This document shows, piece after piece, positions 6,595-15,437 of a stretch of 46,228 nucleotides of DNA. Source of the DNA: M55B118 sp041694275 (GTDB lineage Bacteria > Bacillota_I > Bacilli_A > Izemoplasmatales > Izemoplasmataceae); NCBI GenBank assembly GCA_041694275.1, contig JASMTQ010000045.1, positions 1 to 46,228 of the forward strand. The letters run 5' to 3'. Both the position numbers and the translations under genes were made by a program. Below the pieces are notes generated by a model. The model saw nothing but the letters and a program-made list of their open reading frames with translations. It did no database searches and had not been told where the DNA came from. Each line of letters begins with the position of its first letter. The first letter of the stretch is position 1.

Positions 6595-7956
6595 CTAAGA
6601 CTCCTTTCTGTATTTTTCTATCAGTTCGTTGTATGTGAAGACCTTCTCGTATTCATCATCCCAAAAAGCCATCTGTTTCATCTGATCTAAATAGTCCTTG
6701 GAATAGCCGAACTTAATCCAGTCGCTTTCCTTTTGTCTGTAAAGTCGCTCTTTTTCACTTTGAACGCGTGTATCCAGGATGTCTTTTGGTTCAGCATTCA
6801 AAAAGTGGTCCTTGAACCAGCGTTCCATGACGAAATCCTCGACTTCCAGGTAACGCCTGTTCACATCTTCAAGCACGCTTCCATAGCGATCAGGCCCATC
6901 GGTCGCGATGGTGACAACGTTGTCTTCAGGCCCCAGTTTCAGATACTTGGCCATCTTGATCGCCCCGAGAATGTTGCAGATTGAGGAGATGCCGAATACG
7001 CCTTTAAGAGATTCGACTTCTTCTTTTGAAAGTCCATTGTTTAAGAGTACGTCGCTGCCTTCTTCAATCAGCTTGAGTCCGCGAACGGACTGTTCATCCT
7101 GGATTTTTGCGATGAAGTCCGTGTTCAATACATTATGGATCAGTGTACACATCTTGTCTCCGATGCCTTCGATTCTGTGTTGGCCGCGGCCACCTTCACT
7201 GAGTGTGGGACATTCGTAAGGTTCCAAGGCCGCAATCTTGGCTTCAGGAAACTCTTTTTTTATCTGGTCGCCCGCTCCGAGGGTTCCCGCGCTTCCTGGG
7301 GCTGAAGTGAAACAGGCGATCCGTGAATTCCCAATGCCTTTGACAGCCTCAATGAGCGAGTGGCCGGTGACGTAGCGGTGAAACCGGTAGTTCGGAAGCA
7401 GTTCGAACTGCGCAAGGGAGACGTTTTTCTTGTTTTTCGCCATTTCAAAGGTTTTTTCCAGCGTCAAAATGACGTCCGATTCGCTTCCAGGGGTGAGTTC
7501 CAAGTCCGCACCGTACTGTTTGATGCGTTTGTAGCGTTCCTTGCTCATGTTGTCAGGCATGATAACGGTCGCGTCGTAATTCATGAGGTTGCAGATGTAG
7601 GAAACACCGATGCCGAAGTTGCCTGTGGAAGGCCCGAGAATTCTATGCTTGCCTGGAACGATGGTTCCATCAACCGCCCCTTCAATAAGGGTCGAATAGG
7701 CCGGTCCCACTTTATGGGACCCGCTTGGAAAGTCTTTGCCAAGCAGCACCACGATGTTCGCATCGACCCCTGTCAGAGCTTTTGGGAGAACGATCTTGTT
7801 AATGGCGTTGTCCTCTTTTCGCCAGGTGATATTGAAAAGGTTCAAAGGATCGAGTTCGTCCTCTTTCGCCTTCAAGGCACGCTTTCTTAGGGACGCTTCG
7901 ATTTTACCTGGGTGAAGCATTTCTTCATACGTTGGTCCGAATGGAATGTTCTTCAT
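6595..7956 (-). CDS. fold-type II PLP-dependent enzyme (cysteine-synthase/TrpB-like)
   Basis: 453 residues. The likely PLP lysine is Lys82 in PSGSHKVGP, and the phosphate-binding loop is PSTGNFGIG (about 109-117), a pattern of the cysteine synthase / threonine dehydratase fold. A C-terminal extension of about 70 residues, rich in Trp, Tyr and charged residues, is unusual. It is not the canonical YgeX sequence. In the operon it sits between a threonine-synthase-like gene and ygeY, where a 2,3-diaminopropionate ammonia-lyase would be expected, so it may cleave diaminopropionate to pyruvate and ammonia or act on a related amino acid. That role is inference. Starts at ATG 7956, ribosome site AAGGAG. 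Confidence 0.75.
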   Translation of the reverse strand: MKNIPFGPTYEEMLHPGKIEASLRKRALKAKEDELDPLNLFNITWRKEDNAINKIVLPKALTGVDANIVVLLGKDFPSGSHKVGPAYSTLIEGAVDGTIVPGKHRILGPSTGNFGIGVSYICNLMNYDATVIMPDNMSKERYKRIKQYGADLELTPGSESDVILTLEKTFEMAKNKKNVSLAQFELLPNYRFHRYVTGHSLIEAVKGIGNSRIACFTSAPGSAGTLGAGDQIKKEFPEAKIAALEPYECPTLSEGGRGQHRIEGIGDKMCTLIHNVLNTDFIAKIQDEQSVRGLKLIEEGSDVLLNNGLSKEEVESLKGVFGISSICNILGAIKMAKYLKLGPEDNVVTIATDGPDRYGSVLEDVNRRYLEVEDFVMERWFKDHFLNAEPKDILDTRVQSEKERLYRQKESDWIKFGYSKDYLDQMKQMAFWDDEYEKVFTYNELIEKYRKES

Positions 7957-7978
7957 GGGTATAGCTCCTTCGTTTTAG

Positions 7979-9217
7979 TCATTTACGCATTTCTATGTGA
8001 TCAATCAGTGCATCCAGGTCATTTTCAATTTTGAGAGGCCCCTTCATGGCTTTTCCGATGGTATCTGGATCCTTTAGGCCATTGCCTGTAAGGATGACAC
8101 TGACGTGGTCGCCTTTTTTTATAATCGATTGGTCCAAGGCTTTTTCCAGGCCTGCGTACGCTGCGGCTGCGGCTGGTTCACAAAAAAGACCTTCTTTTTT
8201 ACCGAGTGTCTTAACTGCTTCGATGATCGCATCGTCTGTCACTGTAACCCAGGCGCCTTTGGACTTGTCTACGGCTCTCAGGGCCTTGACGGGGTTTCTG
8301 GGAATCCCGACGGCTATGGAGTCCGCCAATGTGTTTTCATCAGTTTCTTCTATCGGCTTGCCGGTTTTCCATGCCTTGTAAAAAGGGGCGCAGCCTTCAC
8401 TTTGCACGCCGAGAATTTTCGGGATGCGATCGATGAGACCAAGGGCGTAGAAATCATGAAGACCGTTGTATACGCCACCGATCGTGCACCCATCGCCCAC
8501 ACTCACCACAATCCAGTCAGGTGGGTTGAAATCGAGCTGTTCGATGATTTCATAGGCGACGGTCTTCTTGCCTTCGACCATGTGGGGGTTTATGGCTGCG
8601 TTTCGGTTGTACCAACCGTAATGGTTGATGGCGTCTCTTGAGAGTTTGAACGCTTCCTTGTAATCGCCCTGGACACTGATGACATCCGCGCCATAGGCCA
8701 GAAGCTGTGTGAGTTTGCCTCTTGGCGCTCTTTTTGGAATGAAGATGACAGTGGAAAGGCCCATCTTGCTTGCGTTTCCGGCCAGACTCGATGCGGCGTT
8801 TCCTGTTGATGCGCAGGCTATGGTCTTATGCCCCTCTTCGATCGCTTTCATGGTGGCGACAACGGAGGCTCTGTCTTTTAGTGAGCCCGTAGGATTCACG
8901 CCTTCATCCTTGAAGGTAAGGGTTTCAATGTCTAGTGATTTTTCAAGGTTTCTGCCTCTGTAAAGCGGGGTCCATCCTACTTTGAGGGTCTTGTTCGCTT
9001 CTTCACCCTTAACACTCATAAGTGGAATGTAGCGCCAGATTGAACGCTCCATGCAGTCTTTGAAGTATTTTTTCGTGATGACTTTCCCAAGAGACTTGTA
9101 ATCATAGTGGATATCGAGAATGCCTTTTTCACCACACGCGGGACAAGTAAGGATATCCGCGTCCTTATCGTAGGTTGTTTTACACAGAGTACAGCTCATG
9201 TGGGTGACGAATTTCAT
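7979..9217 (-). CDS. threonine-synthase-like PLP enzyme with N-terminal zinc ribbon
   Basis: 412 residues. Four cysteines at about 9, 12, 25 and 28 form a zinc ribbon. PLP lysine at about 114 in NPTGSLKDRA, then STGNAASS (phosphate loop) and a late LTGNGLKDP. This matches the threonine synthase family in length and order. No homoserine or threonine pathway gene is near; it lies inside the purine operon between adenine deaminase and a second PLP enzyme, so recruitment to a diamino acid lyase step is possible. The start is ATG 9217: AAAGGAGG precedes it by 9 bases and touches the alternative ATG at 9226. It follows the ade stop with almost no gap. Confidence 0.8.
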   Translation of the reverse strand: MKFVTHMSCTLCKTTYDKDADILTCPACGEKGILDIHYDYKSLGKVITKKYFKDCMERSIWRYIPLMSVKGEEANKTLKVGWTPLYRGRNLEKSLDIETLTFKDEGVNPTGSLKDRASVVATMKAIEEGHKTIACASTGNAASSLAGNASKMGLSTVIFIPKRAPRGKLTQLLAYGADVISVQGDYKEAFKLSRDAINHYGWYNRNAAINPHMVEGKKTVAYEIIEQLDFNPPDWIVVSVGDGCTIGGVYNGLHDFYALGLIDRIPKILGVQSEGCAPFYKAWKTGKPIEETDENTLADSIAVGIPRNPVKALRAVDKSKGAWVTVTDDAIIEAVKTLGKKEGLFCEPAAAAAYAGLEKALDQSIIKKGDHVSVILTGNGLKDPDTIGKAMKGPLKIENDLDALIDHIEMRK

Positions 9218-9218
9218 T

Positions 9219-10940
9219 TTATTCATCCTCCTTTGTTTCAATGTCAATATGCTTGAACGCATCGACATCGAATAGCCCTCTGTCGGTGAGTTTCAGTTTT
9301 GGTACGACTGCCAAAGACAAGAACGCAAGTTGAATGAATGGATCTCTGATGGTTTCATTGAGCCCCATAATTCTGAGTGTCTCCTTCATTTCACCAAGTG
9401 TTTTTTCAACAGTCTTGTGTGGCGCCTTGGTCATGAGCCCCGCAACTTCAAGCTGCAGCGCCTGAACACGGCCGTTACGCTCCGCGAGCGCAATGCCACC
9501 TTGCATGTCAACGACTTTCCTGGTGGCGCGTTCCATCGCTTCATCGCTGTCTCCAAGGACCAAAACGTTATGTGAATCATGCCCGATACTCATCGCAAGG
9601 GCGCCATGTTTGAAGCCGAATCCTTCTACTAGCCCAAGCCCTATGTTTCCACTTGCCCTGTGTCTTTCAACAACGGCCAGTTTCATGATGTCGTCTTCTT
9701 CGCTGTTTTGATAGATGCCTTCTTTGGTTTTGACGGATTTGATGAGTTTTTTCGTGGTGATGTTGTTCTCATTGAGACCGATGACATGAACTCTGTTGTG
9801 TTTCAGGAAAAGAGTGAAGTCCAGATCGTCCATTTTTATATTCACTGTGTGTTCAAGGGCTTTGTCCTGATAGGGTTCAATGTCTACAAGCATTTTCTTG
9901 TTTTCACAAACCAATTCTCCGTTTTTATACACCATGTTCGGATGAATGCTCTTGAGCGAATCAAAAACGATGAAATCCGCCTTTTTACCAGGTGCAATCG
10001 CACCGAGGTCCTTGAGACCGTAACAGTTTGCCGCGTTCAAAGTCGCCATGCATACAGCGTCTATGGGGTCAATCCCATACTTGATCGCAAGGTTGACGTT
10101 GTAGTTGATGTGCCCTTCTTGCTTGATGTCTTCAGGGTGCTTGTCGTCGGTACAAAAAAGGAGTCTTGAAAGGGTGTTCTTGTTGACTGCGGGCAAAAGG
10201 TCTTTGACGTTTCTTGTTTGAGAGCCTTCTCTCAGATGTACATACATCCCTTTTTTCACCCTTTCAAGCAACGCGTCTGTCGTTTCGCATTCATGGTCGG
10301 TCATAACACCTGCCAGGATGTAGGCATTGAGGTCGAGTCCGCTTAGTCCGGGCGCATGACCGTCAATGGGACGGTCTTTCATGATCGTAAGTTTTTCGTG
10401 GATGTCTGATTCACCATTAATGACACCGGGATCGTTCATGACTTCCCCAAGTCCAAAGATGCCTTCAAGGTCCTTGATGGCATCGATGTCTTTGCTAGAC
10501 AAGGTTGCACCCGAGGTTTCAAAGGTGGTCGCGGGGACGCTTGAGGGGACCATCATTTTTACGCTCAAAGGGGTTCTTTTAGCGCACTTGAGCATGTAGC
10601 GGATGCCTTTTTTTCCTGTAACGTTCGCGATTTCATGGGGGTCGGCGATGACTGTGGTGGTGCCATGGGGCATGATGAGTGATGCGAAGCGTTCTGGTGT
10701 GACCATTGAGGATTCGATGTGGACATGTCCGTCGATGAAGCCAGGGGCCACGTACGCGCCTTCAAGATCGATTGTCTCTTTGCCTTCATACGTTCCCGTG
10801 CCGATGATGGTGTCGCCCTCCAAAGCGATATCCACTTTCTCTATCTCCTTGGTATAAACATTTAAAAGGCGGGCGTTTTTAAATACTTTTGTGGCTTTTT
10901 CTTTTCCGCTTGCGCGGGCCATGAGTGTTTTTGTGTCCAT
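9219..10940 (-). CDS. ade: adenine deaminase
   Basis: 573 residues, full length for the AdeC amidohydrolase family. It hydrolyses adenine to hypoxanthine and ammonia. The metal motif GFIDGHVHIESSM lies at about 68-79, with DPHEIANV, DGHAPGLSG, the ATLNAAN and GKKADFIVFD segments, and a C-terminal domain with HDSHN. It provides the adenine entry into the operon, as guaD does for guanine. Starts at ATG 10940. Seventeen bases separate it from the FAD subunit gene. Confidence 0.95.
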   Translation of the reverse strand: MDTKTLMARASGKEKATKVFKNARLLNVYTKEIEKVDIALEGDTIIGTGTYEGKETIDLEGAYVAPGFIDGHVHIESSMVTPERFASLIMPHGTTTVIADPHEIANVTGKKGIRYMLKCAKRTPLSVKMMVPSSVPATTFETSGATLSSKDIDAIKDLEGIFGLGEVMNDPGVINGESDIHEKLTIMKDRPIDGHAPGLSGLDLNAYILAGVMTDHECETTDALLERVKKGMYVHLREGSQTRNVKDLLPAVNKNTLSRLLFCTDDKHPEDIKQEGHINYNVNLAIKYGIDPIDAVCMATLNAANCYGLKDLGAIAPGKKADFIVFDSLKSIHPNMVYKNGELVCENKKMLVDIEPYQDKALEHTVNIKMDDLDFTLFLKHNRVHVIGLNENNITTKKLIKSVKTKEGIYQNSEEDDIMKLAVVERHRASGNIGLGLVEGFGFKHGALAMSIGHDSHNVLVLGDSDEAMERATRKVVDMQGGIALAERNGRVQALQLEVAGLMTKAPHKTVEKTLGEMKETLRIMGLNETIRDPFIQLAFLSLAVVPKLKLTDRGLFDVDAFKHIDIETKEDE

Positions 10941-10956
10941 GGGCTCATCCCTTTCC

Positions 10957-11796
10957 TTAAAGCGAATCTATGAAGTCAGAGACCAGGTTCAAGGCTACAC
11001 GTTTTCTGTATTGCGCGTTTGAACGTTGGTCATCTATGGGTTTGATTGAAGTGCTCAATGCATTGAGAAACGCTTCTTTTTCACGTTTCAATTCACTAAG
11101 CGGTTTATCTTTGTACGTGTTTTCAAGGGGTATATTCCTAACGACTGTGCTATTGACCGCACCAAGTGCGATATTGAAATCCTTTAACGCCCCGTCTTTC
11201 ACGTTTGCGCACCCGGCGAACGCGACTTTGCTGATGGCATCTGCCTTGCGTCCACCGACTTTTATGAACTTCGTGTGCGTAAAAGGTGTCAAGGGAATCC
11301 TGATATTCACAATCAGATCATCATCTTCGAGGGTGGTCTTTCTTGGTCCCATGATGATGTCTTTGACGTTTTTGATTCTTCTTACGCTTTCATTCGCAAT
11401 TTCAACCGTGGCATCCAGTGCGACGAGAACGAGGACGGCGTCTGCGGCGGGGGAGGCGTTGGCGATATTGCCCGCCAGAGTTGCGACATGGCGGATGGCA
11501 GGGGAGGCGAGTTCCATAAGACACGCCTTGAGGATGTCAGGCGTCGCCGGGTGATTCAAAATGGTTTCATAAGGCGTCAGCGCACCGATTGAAAGAATGT
11601 TGTTTTCTTTTTTTATGCCTTTTAAGGCTTCAAGGTGGGCAACATATAAGAGATTACGCTTGAATTTTGGCGGGGTGTTCGCCCAGTTTCGGTGTTTGAC
11701 CCAGAGATCCGTTCCACCTGCAACAATGTGACAGGTTTCTTTTTTTAGATAATGAAGCGCTTCTTCAAGCGTTGTTGGATATATCTGGCTTACCAT
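10957..11796 (-). CDS. molybdenum hydroxylase 1, FAD-binding subunit
   Basis: 279 residues, normal for the CoxM/XdhB/YgfM type. FAD-binding features: IVAGGTDLWVKHRN near residue 21, LATLAGNIANASPAADA (about 102-118), then a CO-dehydrogenase-flavoprotein C-terminal domain. It would pass electrons from the Fe-S subunit to NAD+ or another acceptor. It overlaps the end of the Fe-S gene by 7 bases. With 11790-12263 and 12250-14346 it forms hydroxylase 1, arranged Mo, Fe-S, FAD in transcription order, opposite to hydroxylase 2. Confidence 0.93.
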   Translation of the reverse strand: MVSQIYPTTLEEALHYLKKETCHIVAGGTDLWVKHRNWANTPPKFKRNLLYVAHLEALKGIKKENNILSIGALTPYETILNHPATPDILKACLMELASPAIRHVATLAGNIANASPAADAVLVLVALDATVEIANESVRRIKNVKDIIMGPRKTTLEDDDLIVNIRIPLTPFTHTKFIKVGGRKADAISKVAFAGCANVKDGALKDFNIALGAVNSTVVRNIPLENTYKDKPLSELKREKEAFLNALSTSIKPIDDQRSNAQYRKRVALNLVSDFIDSL

Positions 11797-12263
11797 AGGC
11801 CTTCACCTCTTTTGGCGGCCAACTTGACCGCTTTTATGATCAGTTCATAGCCAGTGCACCTGCAAAGGTTCCCTGAAAGGCCTATTCTGATTTCAAAATC
11901 GCTTGGACTTGGGTTTTTGTTTAAAAGACTTTCGGTCGCAATAATCATGCCGGGTGTGCAAAACCCGCACTGTACTCCGCCTTCATCCTTGAAAGCCTCC
12001 TTGATGACCTCATACTTTCTGGTTTCGGAAAAGCCTTCGATGGTGGTGACGGTTTTGCCATGGACATTCGCCAGTGGCAAAATGCAGGTGTTGACGATGT
12101 TTCCATCAATCAGGACGGCGCACGCACCACATTCACCTTCACCGCACCCTTCCTTGGGCCCTTTGAGACCAAGGTCATTTCTAAGAACATCCAAAAACCG
12201 TTTGGAAGGATCCCTCTCAAGGGAGATGGCTTTTCCATTCAATGTGAACTCAGTTTTTTTCAT
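11790..12263 (-). CDS. molybdenum hydroxylase 1, 2Fe-2S subunit
   Basis: 157 residues. All eight cysteine ligands are present: Cys40, 45, 48, 60 for the plant-type 2Fe-2S cluster (GCGEGECGAC) and Cys99, 102, 134, 136 for the all-helical domain (QCGFCTPG and CRCTG). It relays electrons from the molybdenum site to FAD. It overlaps the Mo gene stop (12250) and the FAD gene start, which indicates translational coupling and fixed subunit stoichiometry. Confidence 0.96.
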   Translation of the reverse strand: MKKTEFTLNGKAISLERDPSKRFLDVLRNDLGLKGPKEGCGEGECGACAVLIDGNIVNTCILPLANVHGKTVTTIEGFSETRKYEVIKEAFKDEGGVQCGFCTPGMIIATESLLNKNPSPSDFEIRIGLSGNLCRCTGYELIIKAVKLAAKRGEGLW

Positions 12264-14346
12264 GATGCATCAGCTCCATTATGGTTTCAGGGGTCAGGGG
12301 AATCTTGTGGATGTCTTTGCCTATTGCCTGTTCCACGGCTTTTGCGAGAGCGGGGGCTCCGCCTACGAGTGTGAGTTCACCCGCGCCTTTGGCGCCATAA
12401 GGCCCAAGGGCGTAAGGATTGTCCATGATATAGGTTTCCATGGGTGGCATGTCAACCGAGGTTGGTATGATGTAGTCGGTCATGGTGGTTTGTTCTATCC
12501 GGCCGTTCTTGTGGTTCATGACTTCCAGATATCCATAGCCAAGCCCTTGTGCCTGCCCGCCATGTATTTGACCTTCGATGATTTTTTCATCCAGGGCCTT
12601 TCCGATGTCATAGACACTGGTCATTTTCAACACGTCAATCTGGTAGGTACCTTTGTTGACTTCAACTTCGACGATGTTTACCCCCCATGAATAGGCAGGG
12701 TAGGCGTCCCCTTGCATGGCGTCTTCGTCCCACTCCATTTCTTTGGGTTGCACGTAGGTTTCATGGACGGTTTGTTCCTTGCCTTTAACGTAATCCTTCT
12801 TGAGTTTTTCAGCCGCTCTAGCGCAGAGTCCGCCTACGATCATTGCGGTTCTAGAAGCTACTGTAGGGCCGCTATCAGGGACGTTCAACGTATCAGGATT
12901 CGGGTAGTGGACTTTTTCAATTGGGAGATTCAAAATGTCTGAAACCACTTTTCTGATGGTTGTTTTGGGTCCCTGGCCCATGTCCACGGCCGCAATAAGT
13001 ATGTGGATGTCATCCTGTTCGTCTTTTTTCAGTTTCACTTTCGCTTTTATGATGTCGGCTTCGCCACTTCCTGTGAAGCCGCATCCGTGTAAAAAGAGGC
13101 TCATTCCAATGCCTTTGAAGACGTCTTTGTTTTGGTAGTCACGTCTCAGGGCATCGTAGTTAGATGCTTTCTTGGCTTTTTCAATCATGGGTTTTAAGAT
13201 GATCGGGTCTCTGAATGTTCCACCTGTTGAAGTGCTATCGCCCTGTTTTGCGAGGTGATGCATGCGGTAGGCAAAAGGGTCCTCGCTTACTTCTCTAGCG
13301 ACGTGTTCTATGAACATTTCAATCGCAAAAAGCATTTGCGGGGCTCCGAAACCTCTGAACGCGCCGTTTGGCACAGTGTTGGTTTTATAGACATCTCCGC
13401 TCACATCGAGGTTGGTGAATGTGTAGGCGCCGCTTACCGCAATCATCGCTCGCGACAAGACGACTTTGGAAAGGCCTATGTAGGCGCCCCCATCAAGGGA
13501 AACATGCACTTTTAAGCCCTTGATGGTGTTATCTTCATTCAAATAGGCCTTCATCTTTATTTTGGAAGGGTGTCTTTTCGTGGTGACGGCCATGTCTTCA
13601 CTGCGTTCATAGATGAGTTTTACGGGTTTTCCTGTCTTTTGAATCGCGGCCGCAAGTTCGCAGGCCATGAGGGAGGGGAACTCCTCTTTTCCTCCAAAAG
13701 CCCCACCGACGTCCGCCTGGATGATTCTGACGGTGTCTTCTTTAAGACCCGTGGAACGCATGACGGCGTTTTTGACGTAGTAGGGACACTGTATCGAGCC
13801 AATCAGGGTCACTCCGCCATTTTCAGGATAGCCAAAAAACCCCTGAGGTTCGATGTAGGCCTGTTCCTGGTAGCCGGTTTCATAGGTTCTTTCTATGGTT
13901 TTTGTGGCATCTTTGAACGCTTTTTCAGGTTCTCCCTTTTCAAAGTGTCTATGGGTCGCACTATCAGTGAAGTCAAAGGTCGGGGGTTCTTCTTTCACCT
14001 GTATCGTAATGGCTTCAATGATGGCATTGATGGTTGCCTTGTCGGGTCCGACAATAAGACAGAGCGGTTCACCGAGATAATTGATGGCCTTTTTCGTGAA
14101 TACGGGCCAGTCGTCAAAAATCATGTTCACCACGTTTTCACCTTTCACATCCTCGGGCCCTACGACAAAGTACCCTTCAGGTAGGTCAGGGAATTCAATT
14201 GATTCGATGGTGCCTTTTGAAACCATAGCACGCACGGTTTTTGCGTAAAGCATGTTTTCCATCACGTAGTCGTCCGTGTATTTGGCCGTTCCTGAGATTT
14301 TTTCGTCACTGTCGACTTTGTGGATGGCCTTGGAAATGTCTTTCAT
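12250..14346 (-). CDS. molybdenum hydroxylase 1, molybdopterin subunit (xanthine dehydrogenase family)
   Basis: 698 residues from the ATG at 14344-14346, which has AGGAGG 6 bases upstream; the longer frame to 14475 reads into the PreA-like gene and is rejected. Active-site landmarks: VGGAFGGKEE, KRHP, GAFRGFGAPQ (the substrate Arg region), VDMGQGP and GAKGAGE with the catalytic Glu. It hydroxylates a purine-type ring using water. It is shorter than hydroxylase 2 (773), chiefly at the N-terminus. Whether it is a xanthine, hypoxanthine or uric-acid/2,8-dioxopurine enzyme cannot be told by eye. Confidence 0.92.
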   Translation of the reverse strand: MKDISKAIHKVDSDEKISGTAKYTDDYVMENMLYAKTVRAMVSKGTIESIEFPDLPEGYFVVGPEDVKGENVVNMIFDDWPVFTKKAINYLGEPLCLIVGPDKATINAIIEAITIQVKEEPPTFDFTDSATHRHFEKGEPEKAFKDATKTIERTYETGYQEQAYIEPQGFFGYPENGGVTLIGSIQCPYYVKNAVMRSTGLKEDTVRIIQADVGGAFGGKEEFPSLMACELAAAIQKTGKPVKLIYERSEDMAVTTKRHPSKIKMKAYLNEDNTIKGLKVHVSLDGGAYIGLSKVVLSRAMIAVSGAYTFTNLDVSGDVYKTNTVPNGAFRGFGAPQMLFAIEMFIEHVAREVSEDPFAYRMHHLAKQGDSTSTGGTFRDPIILKPMIEKAKKASNYDALRRDYQNKDVFKGIGMSLFLHGCGFTGSGEADIIKAKVKLKKDEQDDIHILIAAVDMGQGPKTTIRKVVSDILNLPIEKVHYPNPDTLNVPDSGPTVASRTAMIVGGLCARAAEKLKKDYVKGKEQTVHETYVQPKEMEWDEDAMQGDAYPAYSWGVNIVEVEVNKGTYQIDVLKMTSVYDIGKALDEKIIEGQIHGGQAQGLGYGYLEVMNHKNGRIEQTTMTDYIIPTSVDMPPMETYIMDNPYALGPYGAKGAGELTLVGGAPALAKAVEQAIGKDIHKIPLTPETIMELMHHEKN

Positions 14347-14348
14347 GC

Positions 14349-15437
14349 TTAGCCTCCTAGCTTGTCCATGACAATCGCGTCTGTTGGGCATTTCGATACG
14401 CATAGTCCACAACTCGTGCACTTCTCGGGATTGAACGTAATTCTTTCCTTGAAGTCGATGGCGAAATATGGACATACCTTTTCACAAAGCATGCATTCAA
14501 TGCATTTGTCTTCTATCAGTTTTGGCAGTTCAAATGTGTAGGATACTGTGTTTTTCAGTGTGGTATTGATGACGTCTTCTACACTTTCAAACCCGTATTT
14601 TTCAAGAGCGCCTTCGAGATTGCCTATGATTTTTCCATACATCTGCTTGCCCTTGATAAGGGCGGTTGAAAGCATCTGGACCGCACTGGCTCCGGCGAGT
14701 AGGAATTCGATGATGTCTTCAGCGCTTGCGATTCCCCCTACACCGATGACAGTGAGGTCGGGTTCCGCCTGTTTGATTTTGTAGACAATGGCGAGTGCGA
14801 GGTTTTTGATGACGGGACCCGTCGTCCAGACAAACCCATCCTTCGCACCGTATTCAATGGCCCTTCTATCCTTGTTGATCTGGATGGTGGGACCAAGAGA
14901 GTTGATGGCGACGATGCCGTTCGCACCGTTTTCCCTGATGACCTTCGCAAAACCTTCAGGATCAGGGATGTGGGGCGATATTTTCATGTATATGGGCTTG
15001 TCTGTAAGGGTTCTGATGGTTTTTACGGTGTCTCCTATGACGCTTAGGTCGGTTCCGACATAGTGTGTGGAGACTTCAAAGGCGTCGGCGAAAGGATCGA
15101 GTCTTGGAATCAGGGTCTCCATGTCCTCTTTTGAGTAGCCTACTGAAACAATAAGGGGTCTGTCTTTTTGCTCCTGGAATTTTGGCAAGAACTCGGTTTC
15201 CCATTTTTCAAGGGCGTATTCACTCCAGAGTTCACTGTTTTGAACGTAAGTGTTTGAACCGTAGATACAGGGTTTTGGGATGTTTGGAAGTTTCGTCGAG
15301 ATGGTTTTGGTGACAACGGCACCGACGCCTTCCTTTTGCATGAAAAGCAGTTTTTCATCGTCGCCGACAAGTGGACCGGAAGCCGGCATAAGCGGGTTTT
15401 GAAGCGTAAGTCCGTCAAAGGTTGTTTTAAGATTCAT
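14349..15437 (-). CDS. PreA-like dihydroorotate-dehydrogenase-fold protein with two 4Fe-4S clusters
   Basis: 362 residues. An FMN TIM barrel (residues 1 to about 300: NPLMPASGP, VSVGYSKED, MKISPHIPD, GVGGIASAEDIIEF, AGASAVQMLSTALIKG) followed by two ferredoxin motifs, CIECMLCEKVCP (about 312-323) and CTSCGLCVSKCP. This is the layout of dihydropyrimidine dehydrogenase subunit PreA, but no PreT partner is nearby and the loop corresponding to the PreA catalytic Cys reads VSTHYVGTD, with no Cys. It may oxidise or reduce a ring-opened or partly reduced purine intermediate, a role sometimes credited to YgfK. Start ATG 15437 (AAGGA 10 bases upstream) rather than GTG 15446. Confidence 0.82.
   Translation of the reverse strand: MNLKTTFDGLTLQNPLMPASGPLVGDDEKLLFMQKEGVGAVVTKTISTKLPNIPKPCIYGSNTYVQNSELWSEYALEKWETEFLPKFQEQKDRPLIVSVGYSKEDMETLIPRLDPFADAFEVSTHYVGTDLSVIGDTVKTIRTLTDKPIYMKISPHIPDPEGFAKVIRENGANGIVAINSLGPTIQINKDRRAIEYGAKDGFVWTTGPVIKNLALAIVYKIKQAEPDLTVIGVGGIASAEDIIEFLLAGASAVQMLSTALIKGKQMYGKIIGNLEGALEKYGFESVEDVINTTLKNTVSYTFELPKLIEDKCIECMLCEKVCPYFAIDFKERITFNPEKCTSCGLCVSKCPTDAIVMDKLGG

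Noticed and set aside
13570..14184. 204-residue + strand frame inside the Mo subunit gene, and similar long antisense frames elsewhere
   Set aside because: They mirror codon bias of the real minus-strand genes, have no ribosome site and match no family.
12250..14475. 741-residue version of the Mo subunit of hydroxylase 1
   Set aside because: The extra N-terminus is the antisense-free tail of the PreA-like gene in another frame; AGGAGG before the ATG at 14346 fixes the shorter start.
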